Shown here in pieces: positions 1 to 13,100 of a stretch of DNA of 64,000 bases (the first letter of the stretch is position 1; each line of letters opens with the position of its first letter). Under the pieces are notes generated by a model that did no database searches, had not been told where the DNA came from, and saw only the letters and a program-made list of their open reading frames with translations. Made by a program: the position numbers and the translations under genes. The DNA is from Rhynochetos jubatus. Lineage: Eukaryota > Chordata > Aves > Eurypygiformes > Rhynochetidae. The DNA is taken from contig CM050656.1 of the NCBI GenBank assembly GCA_027574665.1, positions 8,321,501 to 8,385,500 of the forward strand, given 5' to 3'.

Positions 1-1187
1 TTTTTTTTTTCCCCTAACACCTGGAGTAAAAGTCAGGTGTGGTAAAATGACTTCTGCTTGGAGCTGTGAGACATGGGGAGTATGTCCCCCTCAGGGGAAA
101 GTGGAAGAGGAGGGCTCCCAGGGGCTAAGGCTGATGGTGTAAAGACCCCGCCACCAATGCAGGCCTTCAAGACTCGAGGATAACAGGCTTCCTCAGCGGT
201 TGTTAACTCCACAGTCTTCCTCGGGACATCCAGGCAAAGCATCCCTCCTTTCCCCACCACACACTCTGCCATGTGGGGAGGCAGGCAGTAAATAAACAGC
301 TCTGTGGAAGCGGGTATCTGTTATAGCTGGGCAAAATATGCCACAGGAGAAACTTTTTCAGTGCTAGGAGAATGATAAAAGCGTCTGGCAGTGGGCAGGG
401 TATGGCTGCCTTTCAGGTATGTCAAGATTAGCAGGAAAAATAATGCAAATGTGGTGTTTCCCTCTTCTTTTTCCTGGCTTTTTTCAGTTGGAGGTGCAGT
501 CAGCAATTTCTCCTGTCCTGGGCTGCCATGGCTACCTGTGCTGTTACTAACCCAGCTGACAGAATAGTGCAGATACAATTAGTTGTGAGATAAAACGTGA
601 AAGCACTGTTACTTTGTTAGCATTGGCTCAGATGTTGTGGACCTGGGATTAATGGACATTCAGCAGAATTTGGCATAACTGCTGAGTTTTTGGCCCAAAC
701 CCTGCAATTCATTACCATAGGACTCTCAAGAAATCTTTCAGTAAACAGCTGTTTCTAATACCCAGTACCTAAGCCTGGTTTCTGATCAAAGGTTTTATAT
801 ATGTCTTAGTTTCCTCAAGTACTAAAACTAGTTTTATTTGTGTTGCCTGAGATCAGTGCTGGGTAGAAGCGATTAATTTATTCTGATCTAAGTGGGCTTT
901 AAAATATGTACAAAAATGCAGCAGGTGGATGATGTAGTGTTGTTACATCTTTCCTTTAATGTAGGAAAGTGGAACGTAATTACATCAAGTAGTGGTTTTG
1001 AAATATCAGATGTCCATTAGTGCATAATTAGCAAGTTAATGATGTGTTGCCAAACATGTGATGACCTCTTCTTCTCCGCCAAACTTCTAGATACTGTTAC
1101 TTATTGTATTAGCTTCTTGGAAAATGTGCATTGGTGGCAGCAGGCTCATCAGTGTGTTCTCGTAAGGTCTCATCTGGTTTCATAGAC

Positions 1188-1229
1188 ATTCCATGTCTAT
1201 CTACATGGAATACTGGAAGTACTGGAAGT
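1188..1229. repeat. 9-bp hairpin followed by a 9-bp tandem duplication
   Basis: ATTCCATGT (1188-1196) and ACATGGAAT (1203-1211) are perfect inverted arms with a 6-nt loop. Immediately after comes ACTGGAAGT twice (1212-1220 and 1221-1229). The motif is short and may be chance, although the two features abut exactly. Confidence 0.6.
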
Positions 1230-4200
1230 GGACTGCAGGTCTGTAGTGCTAAACATGCATGAAAACGTTATCCCTAAATTTTGCTGATGCCCTGAATACA
1301 TCTGGGTCCAGCAAGTCTGAGCTACCTTAAAACATGAGGAGTATAACAAAATAAAAATATTATCAGTAAAAAGGGAAATTCCGAGCAATCCTTAGACAGA
1401 GTGAGGCAAATTCTTACCAAGTTTACTTCAGTGGGATGTAAGGACCTGAGAAGAAAATCTAGCACCCAGTCCTTTTACATGATTTTCTGTGGTACATACA
1501 TAGTATATGATTGTCTGAAGGAATAATTAATTACAGATTTACCTTCATCTTTTATTCACGTAAGACTGTCTAAGGAGAACCAGGTTATTCACCAAAGTCT
1601 CTTGCAATAAGTTTGAATCCATATGTGGACATTTTAATTGAAAATGGTTGCTGATTAGAAAGTAATGCTCTTTTGTTCATTTCTGACATAGCATATTATG
1701 TTAGGTCAAGTTCCTTTTGACTCATATTAATGAGATGACTGCACTGGTGATTAAAAATAATAATTAAAAAATTGCTCTCTTTAGCTACAAAATCTCTATC
1801 TGTTTGGACAGCCAGTGTTGTCTAGGGTGAGCAATTGCACATCCCATCAGAACCAATTTTGGCATTTGGTTATGGCCTGACAAATAGCTTTGTGGATGTT
1901 GTATTATTATTCCAAGACTGGTACTGCCTTTTGAAGTGCATCATGCTAAATGGAAGTTTCAGTGCACATTACAGTGGGTCAAGTAAAATCTCTTTGAAAA
2001 GTTCCTTATAATTTGGTAGCTACATTTTGGAGACTTGCCTGTCTTTTGGGACAGTCAGGTGGACTTCTGAATGCAAAAATTTTTACTGGTGCGAAACTAA
2101 GCTTGGATTATCTTTACCTGTAAACGTCTGGTGTATCTTTTTACTTCTGGGTTCCTTTGCCACATTCAAGTGTTCTGCTTATAACATCTCCCTTTGTTTT
2201 GATCACCAACTCTCATCATCCTGCCTTCTTCCATGCTAGTTTTCACATAGCTCTGCCTCCATCTCTTGAAAGATAAAGTGATCTGTCTCTCTTCCTGCTC
2301 TTTTTGGATATAGTTAGTTTCCCCCAAGAAAAATGATGCTTCTTGCCTAATAAAGATGAGTTGTGTTATGTACTACTCTGGACAGTCTTGTGGTGTTACC
2401 TTTAAAAAGTTGCATTTCCTTGTGCTGTTTTAAGGTTTACGGCTAGACAAGATCCATCTCTTGCTTTGTGTCTCTGTTTTTTAGAGTGCTACAAAGTCTA
2501 CTGCTCCATGTTAAGAAATAAATGTGTACTGGGCTGAGTTCTTGGATTGTGTAACTCTGCGTGCTCTATACTTGTTGGGATAGTGGTTTAATTTATTTTA
2601 TCTTATTACTTGCAACATCAAACTTATTGAAGTCAAATAGCAGTGATTCAGAATTTCCTGAGGAAGACAGGATTGTAGCCAGTTTCACCACCCCTGAAAC
2701 TTACTCTCTTTGTGCTCAGAATGATCTAATTGTAGATAAATGAAACAGAAAAATTTGGCCAATTATTCTTCTCTGTGTAAGATTTATGTGGAATAAAGAT
2801 TACTAAAAAAATGAGAGGTTATAAACCAAAAATGGTGCAGCATTTCCCCCAGAGGAACACAGAGGTACTTAAACCTTTAAATGGGGATTACAAAGTGGTA
2901 TTTTATTTGCAATGACAAAAATAAATGTTTGATAATCATAAGAGGCAAGAGACAAGGCCTTTTTGATCCCTACTTAAGAAAAATCTTACTAGATTCCAAT
3001 CCACTGGATAATTTATTCAAGAAAATTGTGGTTGGTTTGTGTGGAAAAAATGGCTGCTGTGTAGCTGTCAAGGTGAATGTGACTGTTGAGACTTGCAGAG
3101 GGAAGTGCAAGTCATGCACCTTAGCTCTGCCTGAGGAAGAGCTGTACCATGCACAATCCTGAGCTGCTGGAGAAGGGAATGTGTGTTTGGTACCAGCTCA
3201 CCTGGGTTTCAACCTGCCACAGGTACTGTTGAGGCAGCTTGCCAACATGACATGACTCCTTGACTTGCCTGTACTGTCTTCGTAATGTGTAGCCTTTTCT
3301 GTGGGCTAATAGTTGCTGCTCTGCCCTGGAAAATGGATGTGTTGATGTTCTGCTCACCAGGTAGAGCTGTTAAATAAGGTCCTACCAACCAGGATCACTG
3401 AATCCTGAGTACTCAGCTATGTAAATGGTGGTAGTCTCCAAATGCCACATTGGTGTGCTTCTTGAAAATGAGAGGGGAAGCCTTCAAAACCAACTTTGTG
3501 GAGTGTGAAAGCTTTCTGAGCTCAGTCTTTGGAACCTAAATTTTCATGGGAATGAGATATCTTGGATTAACTAAATCCAACTTTTAAGTTACCCCTTCTG
3601 TAGTAGTGCGTTCGACTGGAGACAGCTAGAAGTCTTCTATCTGAATTCGTCTATGGCTTCTCTACCAGTTCCAGAAGATGTAGGGTTTCCTCCAATAATG
3701 TGAGCCTGACTGATTTTTATTCTGTTGTGAAGAAATATCTTTGCTGTGAGAGTGGATTTCCATATATTCTCCTTTTGTTTTGATGTTTATTTGAGGTGGT
3801 GGAGAGGGCAGACAATGTCAGAAACTGATGAATTTTTTATAAAGCTAAAAGAATAGGCATTTTTTAAAAAATGTAAAATTTAAGAGCTTAGAAATCTTTA
3901 CCATTTTGAGCGGGATAAAGCTGTGAAATGACAAGTGATCAGAGTTTTTTTAGAATGAGCTAGGGAAGGAAGGCTTTTTAATTTTTAACCCCATCTGCTG
4001 TTCCCCGCTTTAACTGTAAACGACTTAAAAACATTAGGTCATCTAGAACATGCAGATATGATATGCATGGACAGTTAGGAAACTTGGGGAAGACTACCTT
4101 AACTTTGAAATTCAAATTGTGTTAAAACTAATCCTTTGTAGAAATACACGTTTGAATTAATTGGTGTATTACTTGATTTTATTTTCCCAGATAATACCAT

Positions 4201-5857
4201 TTATTTTAAGCTTCCTATTTATTTAAAGGCCTTATCTTTGATCAATGGCTGGGATATTCCACAAATAAGCAGACTTCTTCTGAGTTGAAAAATATGTCTA
4301 GGAAGTGTAGTAAAGAAAATCATGGAATCATACCTTTACCTGCTCTTTAAAAGACTATTTTTAATCTTGACATCCTAAATAACTGTTTAAATCATCTACA
4401 AGAAGAAATATATCAATACTGTGATCTTATATTAAAAAAACCCACCAGATGTGACTGGCAGGAGTATGTGTATTTATAGCTTCTCTATTGCTGCTGTAAT
4501 CTACATTCATTTCTGTGTGACTCCAGAGTTGTACAAGCAAGACTGCATCTCTTAAAAGCATTTGAATGATTGCTCGTTCATGTCAGTGTGTGTAGTGAAG
4601 CAAGGGAAAATTCTTCTCCTTTCCTCCACTAATATATCCTATAAATAAATACTGTTAAAAATTATCACCTACTTGTTTGATCTACATCATGCATATTAAT
4701 AGTGTAGAAAAGCTGTGATCTTTTATGGCCTTGGATGAACTGTCTCTTTCTTATTATTTTTCCTAGCTGCCTTTTTAGAAATGGAAAGTGCACTTTAAGT
4801 TTCTTTAGCAAAGATGCTGTCAAGTATTGTAAGCAGTTCAATTAGAATATGCTTATTTTAGAAGGTTGCTTAAGTGAGACTCAACAGTAGGAAAAATTGG
4901 TGCTAACTCTGCTTTTTAGAAGTGGTGCACCTGGGTTCTGACATATTACGCTCATGTGAAGAGGACAGGACTAGGTCTTTTTGGAGCACTCATTTAGCTG
5001 TCGGCAAGTGATTAAGTAGTACTTGAATAGGTTTTGCAATATGTGGAAAAATCTGATCTCTGGCTTCTTAAGCTAAAAACTGCAAAGTAATAATGAAGGA
5101 AAGAAATATGTAGAATTCTGTTAATACTTTGATTTTTTTTTCACTTTTCCCACTCTTTATTTCAAATTGAAAACACTGCATCTTTAGGGAACTGAGATGA
5201 TCAGCTACATAGAGATATTCCCATTAAAGGTTTCTACTGCAGTATCTTTTTTTTTTAAGTCTTTTTTAGTCTTTTTTTAGAATGAAAATGTGCTGACAGT
5301 CACAGAGAAAATAAAAATCTATTCCCCACTGTATTTTCCCAGAGGATTATTTTTATTACTGATGCACGTGGATTACAGTAGGATGCAGCAGCTAGATCAG
5401 GCATTAATGCAACCCTTTGGTGTCACATTTGAGCCCTGAGATTAATCTAAATCTACCCAGGCATCTAAAAGCAAATGAGAGGAAGTAGGAAATGAAGACA
5501 GGAAAACAAGGGGAAGAGGAGATCTGTCTTGGGAGAATGATTTATGTACTTTTCTGGGATTATACTGTGATCTGTGAGCCCTGAAATGCAGACTCTGAAG
5601 AGGAATGCAGAAATGCAAATCAAACCATTACTTCAAGTACCAAAAAGCTGCTTCTGCCAGCAGAGCAGTGTCCGTGGTCCACTAAAGGAGGCCAGTGACC
5701 TGTTTGTTCACCTGCTTTTCCGTAGCACATAGATGATGGGCGAGACATGAAGCCTGAGCACTGTCATTGTTACTGGGGCAGGAAGATTTGGGGAACTCTG
5801 TTTTTAAAGTCCTCATGTCTGTAGAGACAAGGCTGCCTGACTGCGGAAGGGTGAGAT

Positions 5858-5877
5858 GTCAAGGTCAAAACCTTGAC
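5858..5877. promoter_or_regulatory. Hairpin containing a TCAAGGTCA nuclear-receptor motif
   Basis: GTCAAGGT (5858-5865) and ACCTTGAC (5870-5877) form a perfect 8-bp inverted repeat around a 4-nt loop. The left arm and loop spell TCAAGGTCA (5859-5867), the extended half-site bound by ERR and NR5A monomeric nuclear receptors. This is a motif match only. Confidence 0.35.
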
Positions 5878-6357
5878 TTTTCTGCTCATTGTATTGACAC
5901 AGCCTGTATCTTTGTGTCTTGGCTTTCCTCTTCTCCTGCCTCCCCATGCCTTTGAAAACATCTGGAAAAATTAATGTTTTTAGGTTTTGGTGTTTTAGAG
6001 GGTTATCACAGGTCAGGGACTGGGAAGGAGGCAGAATCCCTCGTTCCCCTGCTTACACTGTTGTGTTGAGATGGCAGGGAATGCTGTCACTGACTTTCCT
6101 GCACAAACGTGCTGTGCTTAGTGCAGCAGAGTCCCACCCTCGCTGGGGGCCTCCAGACACAAATTCATAAAGAATAATGATTGTTACAAATTTTTTTAAC
6201 TGTCACAGCTGATCAGATATATTCCTACCATGCTTTAAAATGTAATTAAAAAAAGTATAAATCCATTTTTAGAGTCAAAGTTAGCCACACAGCACCTGCC
6301 CTCATTTTTTTTTTTTTCCTTAAGTAGCACATCTCTGCTGACGCCTGACTGCAGTGA

Positions 6358-6436
6358 CTCATCATACAAGGCTAAATCAGCCATGGAACGTAATACAGCG
6401 TGACTGATTTAGCCAGCTCTGATGCAGCATGATGAG
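6358..6436. promoter_or_regulatory. Nested inverted repeats flanking an AP-1-like site
   Basis: Two pairs of perfect arms are nested: CTCATCAT (6358-6365) with ATGATGAG (6429-6436), and GGCTAAATCAG (6370-6380) with CTGATTTAGCC (6404-6414). The central loop is 23 nt. The left outer arm overlaps a consensus AP-1 site, TGACTCA, at 6355-6361. The arrangement could be a hairpin in RNA or a paired binding site in DNA. Function is not shown. Confidence 0.4.
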
Positions 6437-6900
6437 AGTAACTTGGATCAGGAAATTTTAGCTCCTTCCCCCTCCTCTTCAAGACTAAGAACAAAGGGAA
6501 AGTTAAACATCTTTCCAGCAGTGAAGTATTTTGCTTAGGGGAGAAGCTTTTGGTTTGTTTGTTTTTCTGTCGACTGAGAAGCTTGCGTTTAAGAAATAAG
6601 CATTAAGATCTTGAACCAGAACTATTGAGGGATGTGTAGGCAGAGCTTGCTTAAAAACATCTGAGTGTAACAAGTCTTTGTTGCCTTCACCACCTCAGAC
6701 ATTTACCCAAGTGTGCAGGGAGGACTTTTGAGGATAATTCCTTAAAATACTACCCTGCACCATATAATATACGTAGCATATATGCATGCCTTATATGCTC
6801 ACACACATGTAGCAGCTGAAAAATTACACACATGTAAGATGTGACTAAATTAGATGTGCTCAAACAGCTGTCCTGCATCAGCTGAGCCACGGTAGCTTTC

Positions 6901-7128
6901 TCGGGCCAGTTCTCGGGCCAGTTCTCGGGCCAGTTCTCGGGCCAGTTCTCGGGCCAGTTCTCGGGCCAGTTCTCGGGCCAGTTCTCGGGCCAGTTCTCGG
7001 GCCAGTTCTCGGGCCAGTTCTCGGGCCAGTTCTCGGGCCAGTTCTCGGGCCAGTTCTCGGGCCAGTTCTCGGGCCAGTTCTCGGGCCAGTTCTCGGGCCA
7101 GTTCTCGGGCCAGTTCTCGGGCCAGTTT
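6901..7128. repeat. 12-bp minisatellite, about 19 copies
   Basis: The unit TCGGGCCAGTTC is repeated head to tail 19 times. The first 18 copies are identical and the last differs only at its final base (T for C). The array starts and ends abruptly in otherwise non-repetitive intron. Each unit has one CpG and a GGCC palindrome, so the array is a small artificial CpG cluster in CpG-poor DNA. Because 12 is a multiple of 3, the repeat keeps a frame open on the minus strand that reads as a Glu-Leu-Ala-Arg tetrapeptide. That frame has no other gene-like property and I do not call it a gene. The near-perfect identity suggests recent expansion or homogenisation, and length polymorphism is likely. Confidence 0.97.
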
Positions 7129-7159
7129 GGTCAGGAGCAGCAACATCATTCTTCCCAAT

Positions 7160-10100
7160 TGCCTTTTGCTGAGATTTAAGTGAACTTATTTCACAAGCTT
7201 TGCATACTGAACCACGAGAATAGTCTCAGCTGGTATGTGGTAGCTTCTCAGGCCTCAGTAATTTGGTCGTGTGTCAGAGCTTTTACTCTTGGATTGTTCA
7301 TGCATTTCTGTGGACACAAGGGAGGCTGGCTGTGCACTCCTGCCACTGAAATCCAGATCAGACTGTGAAAGTCAACCAAATGGTGGCATTTTGAGAAGAA
7401 TTGGAGGAGGAGTAGTTTCAGAAGCAGAGGGGCAAGTGAGGGTCTCCTGTCTGTGGTGTGTGTTCTCATTCATATGAAAATCAAGTGGATGCAATTACTA
7501 CAGAACAGGAGTGGCCATATTTTGCAAAGGGGAAATGGACCCAAATAATCCTATTTGAGGGCAGAGAATATAATTAGGTTGTTTATGAAATAAACATAAT
7601 TTTTTTAAGGCTCATTTCCAACCAGTTCTTAAAATGGAAGAGCAGAAAGCAGAGGGATATGAAGAAGCAGCCTTTCTAAATCACTGTGTTTCCTGATGTT
7701 TGGCTGAACCATGTTGGAGAACTAAGTGGGAGTGGCTTCTACTGTTCTTTCCAAAATTAGATATTAGGGTAATGATGAGGCACTCTGCTTACGTAGTCCT
7801 TTCTACCTTGAAGATGGTCCCTCACATCTTTCCTTATTGAGTATCATTGATTTAGAAGTCTTGCAGCACAGATCTTGTTGTGCAGGTACTCTTTCGATCA
7901 ATTTGAAGCGCTGGCCTCTGTGTGTGTGTGTGTATATATATATTCCTTTCCTTGTAAGACAAGACCTGCACTGAAGAAAATGGGTTTGACTTGACAATTG
8001 CCTTAAATCCTACCTGGGATCAGCTTCTGAGGCCAGAAAAATAAATCGTCAATGTTTAGTCCAGCAGAACATCCTGAGAGACTACATCTGATTTTAAGTT
8101 TTCTAATATTTCCAAGAGTTTTGCTTTGAAACAAGATATTTCAACCTCAGAGAATTCAGCAAATAAACTCCTCCACCTTCAAGTGAAAAGGAAAATGTCA
8201 TTATAATGTGTACAGATATTTTTTCCCCCTATTGCTGTTCTGTGAAGGGTAGATGAGTGTCAACACCTGTTTCTGCACAACAAATGCTAGCTTAAATCCC
8301 TCTCTTGTGCTGTTTCCCATGTATTGGTTTTGAAATACTTATTGATTGCATCTTTTCTCGAGGTTTGTTTCACAATACTACCTAAAGATATTAGGATAAC
8401 AATGATTGTGATCTACAAATTGCTATGCAGCCTGAGGAATGTCAATGCTAAGCATGAACAGAAACAGCTCAGCTGAACTGTATCCTGTTAGATATGATGG
8501 TCAGCCAGCACAGCTGGGTTCAGAGTCTTCTGTGGGGACCAAAATTCAGTTATAATTTTTATGATAATTTTGTATGATAACAGTGTGGTACTTAATTGCT
8601 GGTTGGGATTAAACCACAACGAAGAGCCATGATATTAGTTCCTTAAAGGACCTAGGAAAAAATCTGTCATGAATTCTGATTTTATGATTTTATATGATGA
8701 AAGGAGTGGGAGTAAGTAGAAACCAGGGTTGCATCCTGAATAGTGAGGAACAGAGGTATATTATCTATTCACTTGGAGTCAGTCTTGCTGTCATGCTTAC
8801 TGAGTACACACCACAGAAATCTATATTGAATCTGAAAGAAATACCTGAAACTGGCTCTTTGTGCTGAAGGGTAGAGTCCAATGACTACGTTTAATAGTAA
8901 ATGTATGAACTTAAAACAAGAAAATGGGATGGCATAACCAATGCATTGATGCAGAGGGCAGGAAGGGTGAGGAATTGGTGTGGGGGTAGGTTTCTGGCCA
9001 CAAGAGAGGTTTTTTTGTGGATACAGGATGAGAAAAATGTTAGGTACAGTAGGGCAGATGCTCAGGAACTGCGTAATGCAGAAATTAAATACTTCAGCAA
9101 TTTGTTTATGAAACAAAGCAGTATTCAAATAAGCTGCACTGTTTTTTTTCATCCATCTAATATTTTGTATATTTTCTTGAACCTCTATTTCTGTGTATAC
9201 TTAAAATACTACTTTCCTGTATAGCTTCTTTAAAATCTGGTTTATGTCAGAATATAATGTGTTTTAGTACCATTTAGTATGGAATTTTAAAGAACAATTT
9301 ATTAAGTAATTGAATTCTTCATTACTTTCTAGAAAAAGACTGAATATTTTTACGTGTTTAGGTAGGATTTCTGCCAACACCTGACAGGTACTTTCCAAAC
9401 ATACTTAGTTCATGAGAATTAACTTAAATATTAAGCAGATTTAAGAAATGGTTACTGTGTACAAGTTAAATGACAGTTCTGCGTGGTTTTCTAGTATTAA
9501 GCTTGATTGTTTCATGTTGGTGATGCAGGATTTCAGACTGTGGTGTACGCTGAGTTTGTGTTTCCACTGCAGCCCTTTTACTATTCAGAAGTTAATAGTG
9601 AGTGGTGTTCTTTAGTGGAAATCCTGTTATTTATGCTCATTCCCAGGGGCCTGGGGTTAGATGTGGGGTTTAACTCTAATGGGAGGTGATAAATGATCTG
9701 TTGTTGTCTTCAGCAGGCACCAATTTAAGCCCTAAATTCTTGCTAGGCCCACTCACTCCAGCTTCCTTCAACGTAGTGTCTTTCCAGCCTGAGGCCATCT
9801 TGCTGCCCACTGCTGCTCCTGTGGGATGCATGAATTTTATTTTGAAACCCATGATGCTTTGGTTTAATAATTGTGCAGAGGTGCTTATAAAACTGTTTTA
9901 AGTGAGGGGTGACATACTTGCGCTGCATTGTGTGGAACAGAGTGGTTTGGAAGTGTCCTCTGGAGATGGCCGACCCTGCTCCCCAGCCAAGGCTGCGTTC
10001 AGGTACCAGCTCTACGGCTCGTGAACTCCGTGTCCTTGGATAAGCTGTTGAACACCCTGTGTCCTCCTGTGTGTATGAGAATGCTTATCTCACAGGTGGG

Positions 10101-13100
10101 GATTAATCAGTGTTCAAAAAGTAATTTGGGATCCTTGATGAAAGCCACCGTGTAAGAAGAAAATATGTGACCGCAGAGTAGCATCTCAGAGATTGTGATC
10201 ACCACCATTTCCTTTCCTGAGCTTAAGGGAAAGTGGTGAATTTGTAAAGGTGGGGAAACACACTTCTCTGCGTGGTATTTATTTATAACACAAAGCACCA
10301 GCTACCCTAAAATCCGTGTGTGTTTATCTTGCATATGTGGTTGTGTGGTTTCAGTTATCTTTGCAAGAGAATGACTATTCTTGCTCCTCAGACCAATTTA
10401 AGCAATTATGACCTAAGTTAGTTCACAACAACCATCCTTTACAGAGCTTAATCAATAAACCCTGAAAGCAAACTAATCTTCATTTACTTTGAGACAACTG
10501 CAGGAAAACAAGAATTGTCAGATAAAGCTGGGGATCAGCATTCCTACCTCAAGGCCAAGGGTCAGATATTAGTACATGGAGAGACTGTAAATATAGTTTA
10601 GTCTAACAGATGCTAAAGTACGGACAGGATATAGTGGAAAATTATACCTCCAGGGGACAACATTTTAATGCATGCAATAACTGATAAGATAAGCTGCTTT
10701 ATTACCAAAAGAATGAATTTAAAAACCATATATAATTTGTCTTCATGCTTAGGGGAGTGAGGGAAGAGGGGGGACTATTAGGTGGAGATAAGTGGATCAT
10801 TCCAATATTGTATTAATATTGCGCTGTTTTCTGGGGATATTAGGCACATTAACAGAGGCACTGGAGGCAGGGTACCCCAGGTAAAACACATGATGGATGC
10901 TTAACATGGTTTGTTTCCTACTACGGAAAGTTTTCTTCGTACAAACTTGATTCCCAGTATGGAGCTGTTAACAGTTAGATGTGAAAGGGGGAGCAGATAC
11001 TACAGAGGATACTACATCACGGATTACTACCCTGCATGATGTAAATGGATAAAACTCTGCAGATGTCTTTCCAGCATCACTGCAGAATCTGCCTCCTAGC
11101 TCTAGAAATGCAATCTTCTGGAGTATACAAGTCATCTCCCCATGAACAAACAGCCATGGCAGGTTAAAGGATCTGCTTGAGAAAAATAAACTTTGTACGT
11201 GTGCACAATAAACAGAGGGCTAATGGTAGTGACAGTATGTTATGTGGTGAGCAGTCTTAACCCCACTGTGTCTGACTCCTTCTCTTCCACGTCATTTGTT
11301 CTTAATTTCAGCATTATTCTCAGTTCTTTGGAATTGTGATATATGAATGAGGAGAGGTCCTGGCCTGTTTCCTGTAAAATGTCAGTAAAAGCCTCTGTTA
11401 TGGAAGAAACTACTATTTTTATTACTTTTATTTCTAAATGAATGAAGATGATGGTGGGTATGCATTATCTTTAGTGTTGGCAGAGAGAGGATATGGGTCA
11501 TTTGACCAGGTGGATGCTAGAATGCAGATTTCCTGTGTGTGTTTGTAAGAGTAGTATCAGAATATGCATGCTGTACCCAGCACATGGGCTGTGTGTGTAT
11601 GTTGAAGAAAATGCCAAAACTTCAAATTATTGTGCTTGAACATTACAATTTCTTGGCAGTCTTACTGGGCAAAAACTTCTGATGTTCTCTGAAACAGCTG
11701 CCTATGGTCTTGCATTGTACATATTACTTTTGAAACTTGAGATTAGATTCCTTATTAATTATGAGAAGATTTGACAGAGTGAATTTGATGACTCAGATGT
11801 AATTTAATACTGTCCATATATAATTTTGAATGTGCTGCCTGCAAATATCCCATTTGTCCACCATCTTGTTTGACTGAGGCATCATTAAAGTCATTAGATG
11901 GAGGACTTTTGTGAAGCTTTTCCTTGGGTGAATAATTGAGTTGTAAGAGGAACTATCTGATTTGAAGGCCAAAATTTTCTTGTACTATAGACTATATAAA
12001 AGTAGTATAAATGACAGTGTGAGATTTAAACACACTCTAAGAAAGACAAACTGCAGTACTGCCAAGTCTTTTGATTGTTCACTAGCCAATTACCCATGTT
12101 ATTTAGGAATCATCTGTATCTCAATCTTTTCAAAAAGCTCTTGAGCTCTTGTAGAATGGTATCATCAGTATAGATCTTAACATCACCTTTCAAAAATATG
12201 AATCCCAAATAGAGTGACTGCTTTGTCCAATATAAGAATATTTCACCTTATCAATTTCTTTTGCTGTGCTAACTTTGTTATTTCCTCTTCTCATCCCAAT
12301 GCTGTGAATAATTGACAATTCACGATAAGCTTTACAGAGGAAATCATGATAATATTGTGGGTTTTTAAGCAGGAGTAATACAGATGTTCTAGTCATGGAT
12401 ACATGACAATGGTACAATTCGTGTTCCAAACAATGTGTAGTGTGAGGAGTGACCAAAAGGTTACACATAAAAGCAGAACTATAAATATATTTATCTAAGA
12501 TTATATAAATATATATTACTTAAAACTGTCTTTACTCAGTTTTCCCAGCCTGCAAATACTTTTCTTTTGCTGATGTACAGTAACTTACCACTATACCCTC
12601 CTTATCTTGGTCCTTCCTTTTCTCTCTGCTCTACTCTGTGCATGTTGTTGTAACGGCAGACTAGATGATCTTGGCGTTTATGTGCATTTATTTCAGAAAT
12701 AACTGACAACAATAGGCAACAGCTTTGCAGGAATTAGTGCGACAGCCATGAAGGGTTTGAACAGGAAAATACTGAGAGATGTCTGTCTCTGAGGAAGTTT
12801 TTCCTAGAAGTCTTTGATTCTGAAAGTTTACTGTCCCCATCTTTATCATCTACCTGGAGGGTTCCAATTGTGGCCAGATTTTAGGTTTAGATTATTAAGT
12901 GTCAATGATTGCTTTTGCATCCTGTACTGTTTTAAAGGCCATTAATATAGGCCATTTTGACTATTTATGTTGTACTGTTCCATTAAAAACAGTTTAAAGA
13001 TGTTCAGGATTAGCTCCTGATGGTCTGGAGTGTGAATGTCAGTGTACTGAGGCCTGGATTGCTGTTGGTGCATGTCCTCTGAATATTTGTTGAGACATTT

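Noticed and set aside
4318-4334. AATCATGGAATCATACC resembling the inverted CR1 tail
   Set aside because: Only the short degenerate repeat resembles CR1; the adjacent conserved GGTTTGGGTTGGAAGGG block is absent.
6850-7158. Minus-strand frame encoding a repeated Glu-Leu-Ala-Arg protein
   Set aside because: It is a by-product of a 12-bp tandem repeat, opens with TTG, and has short unrelated flanks. No promoter or splice context is seen.
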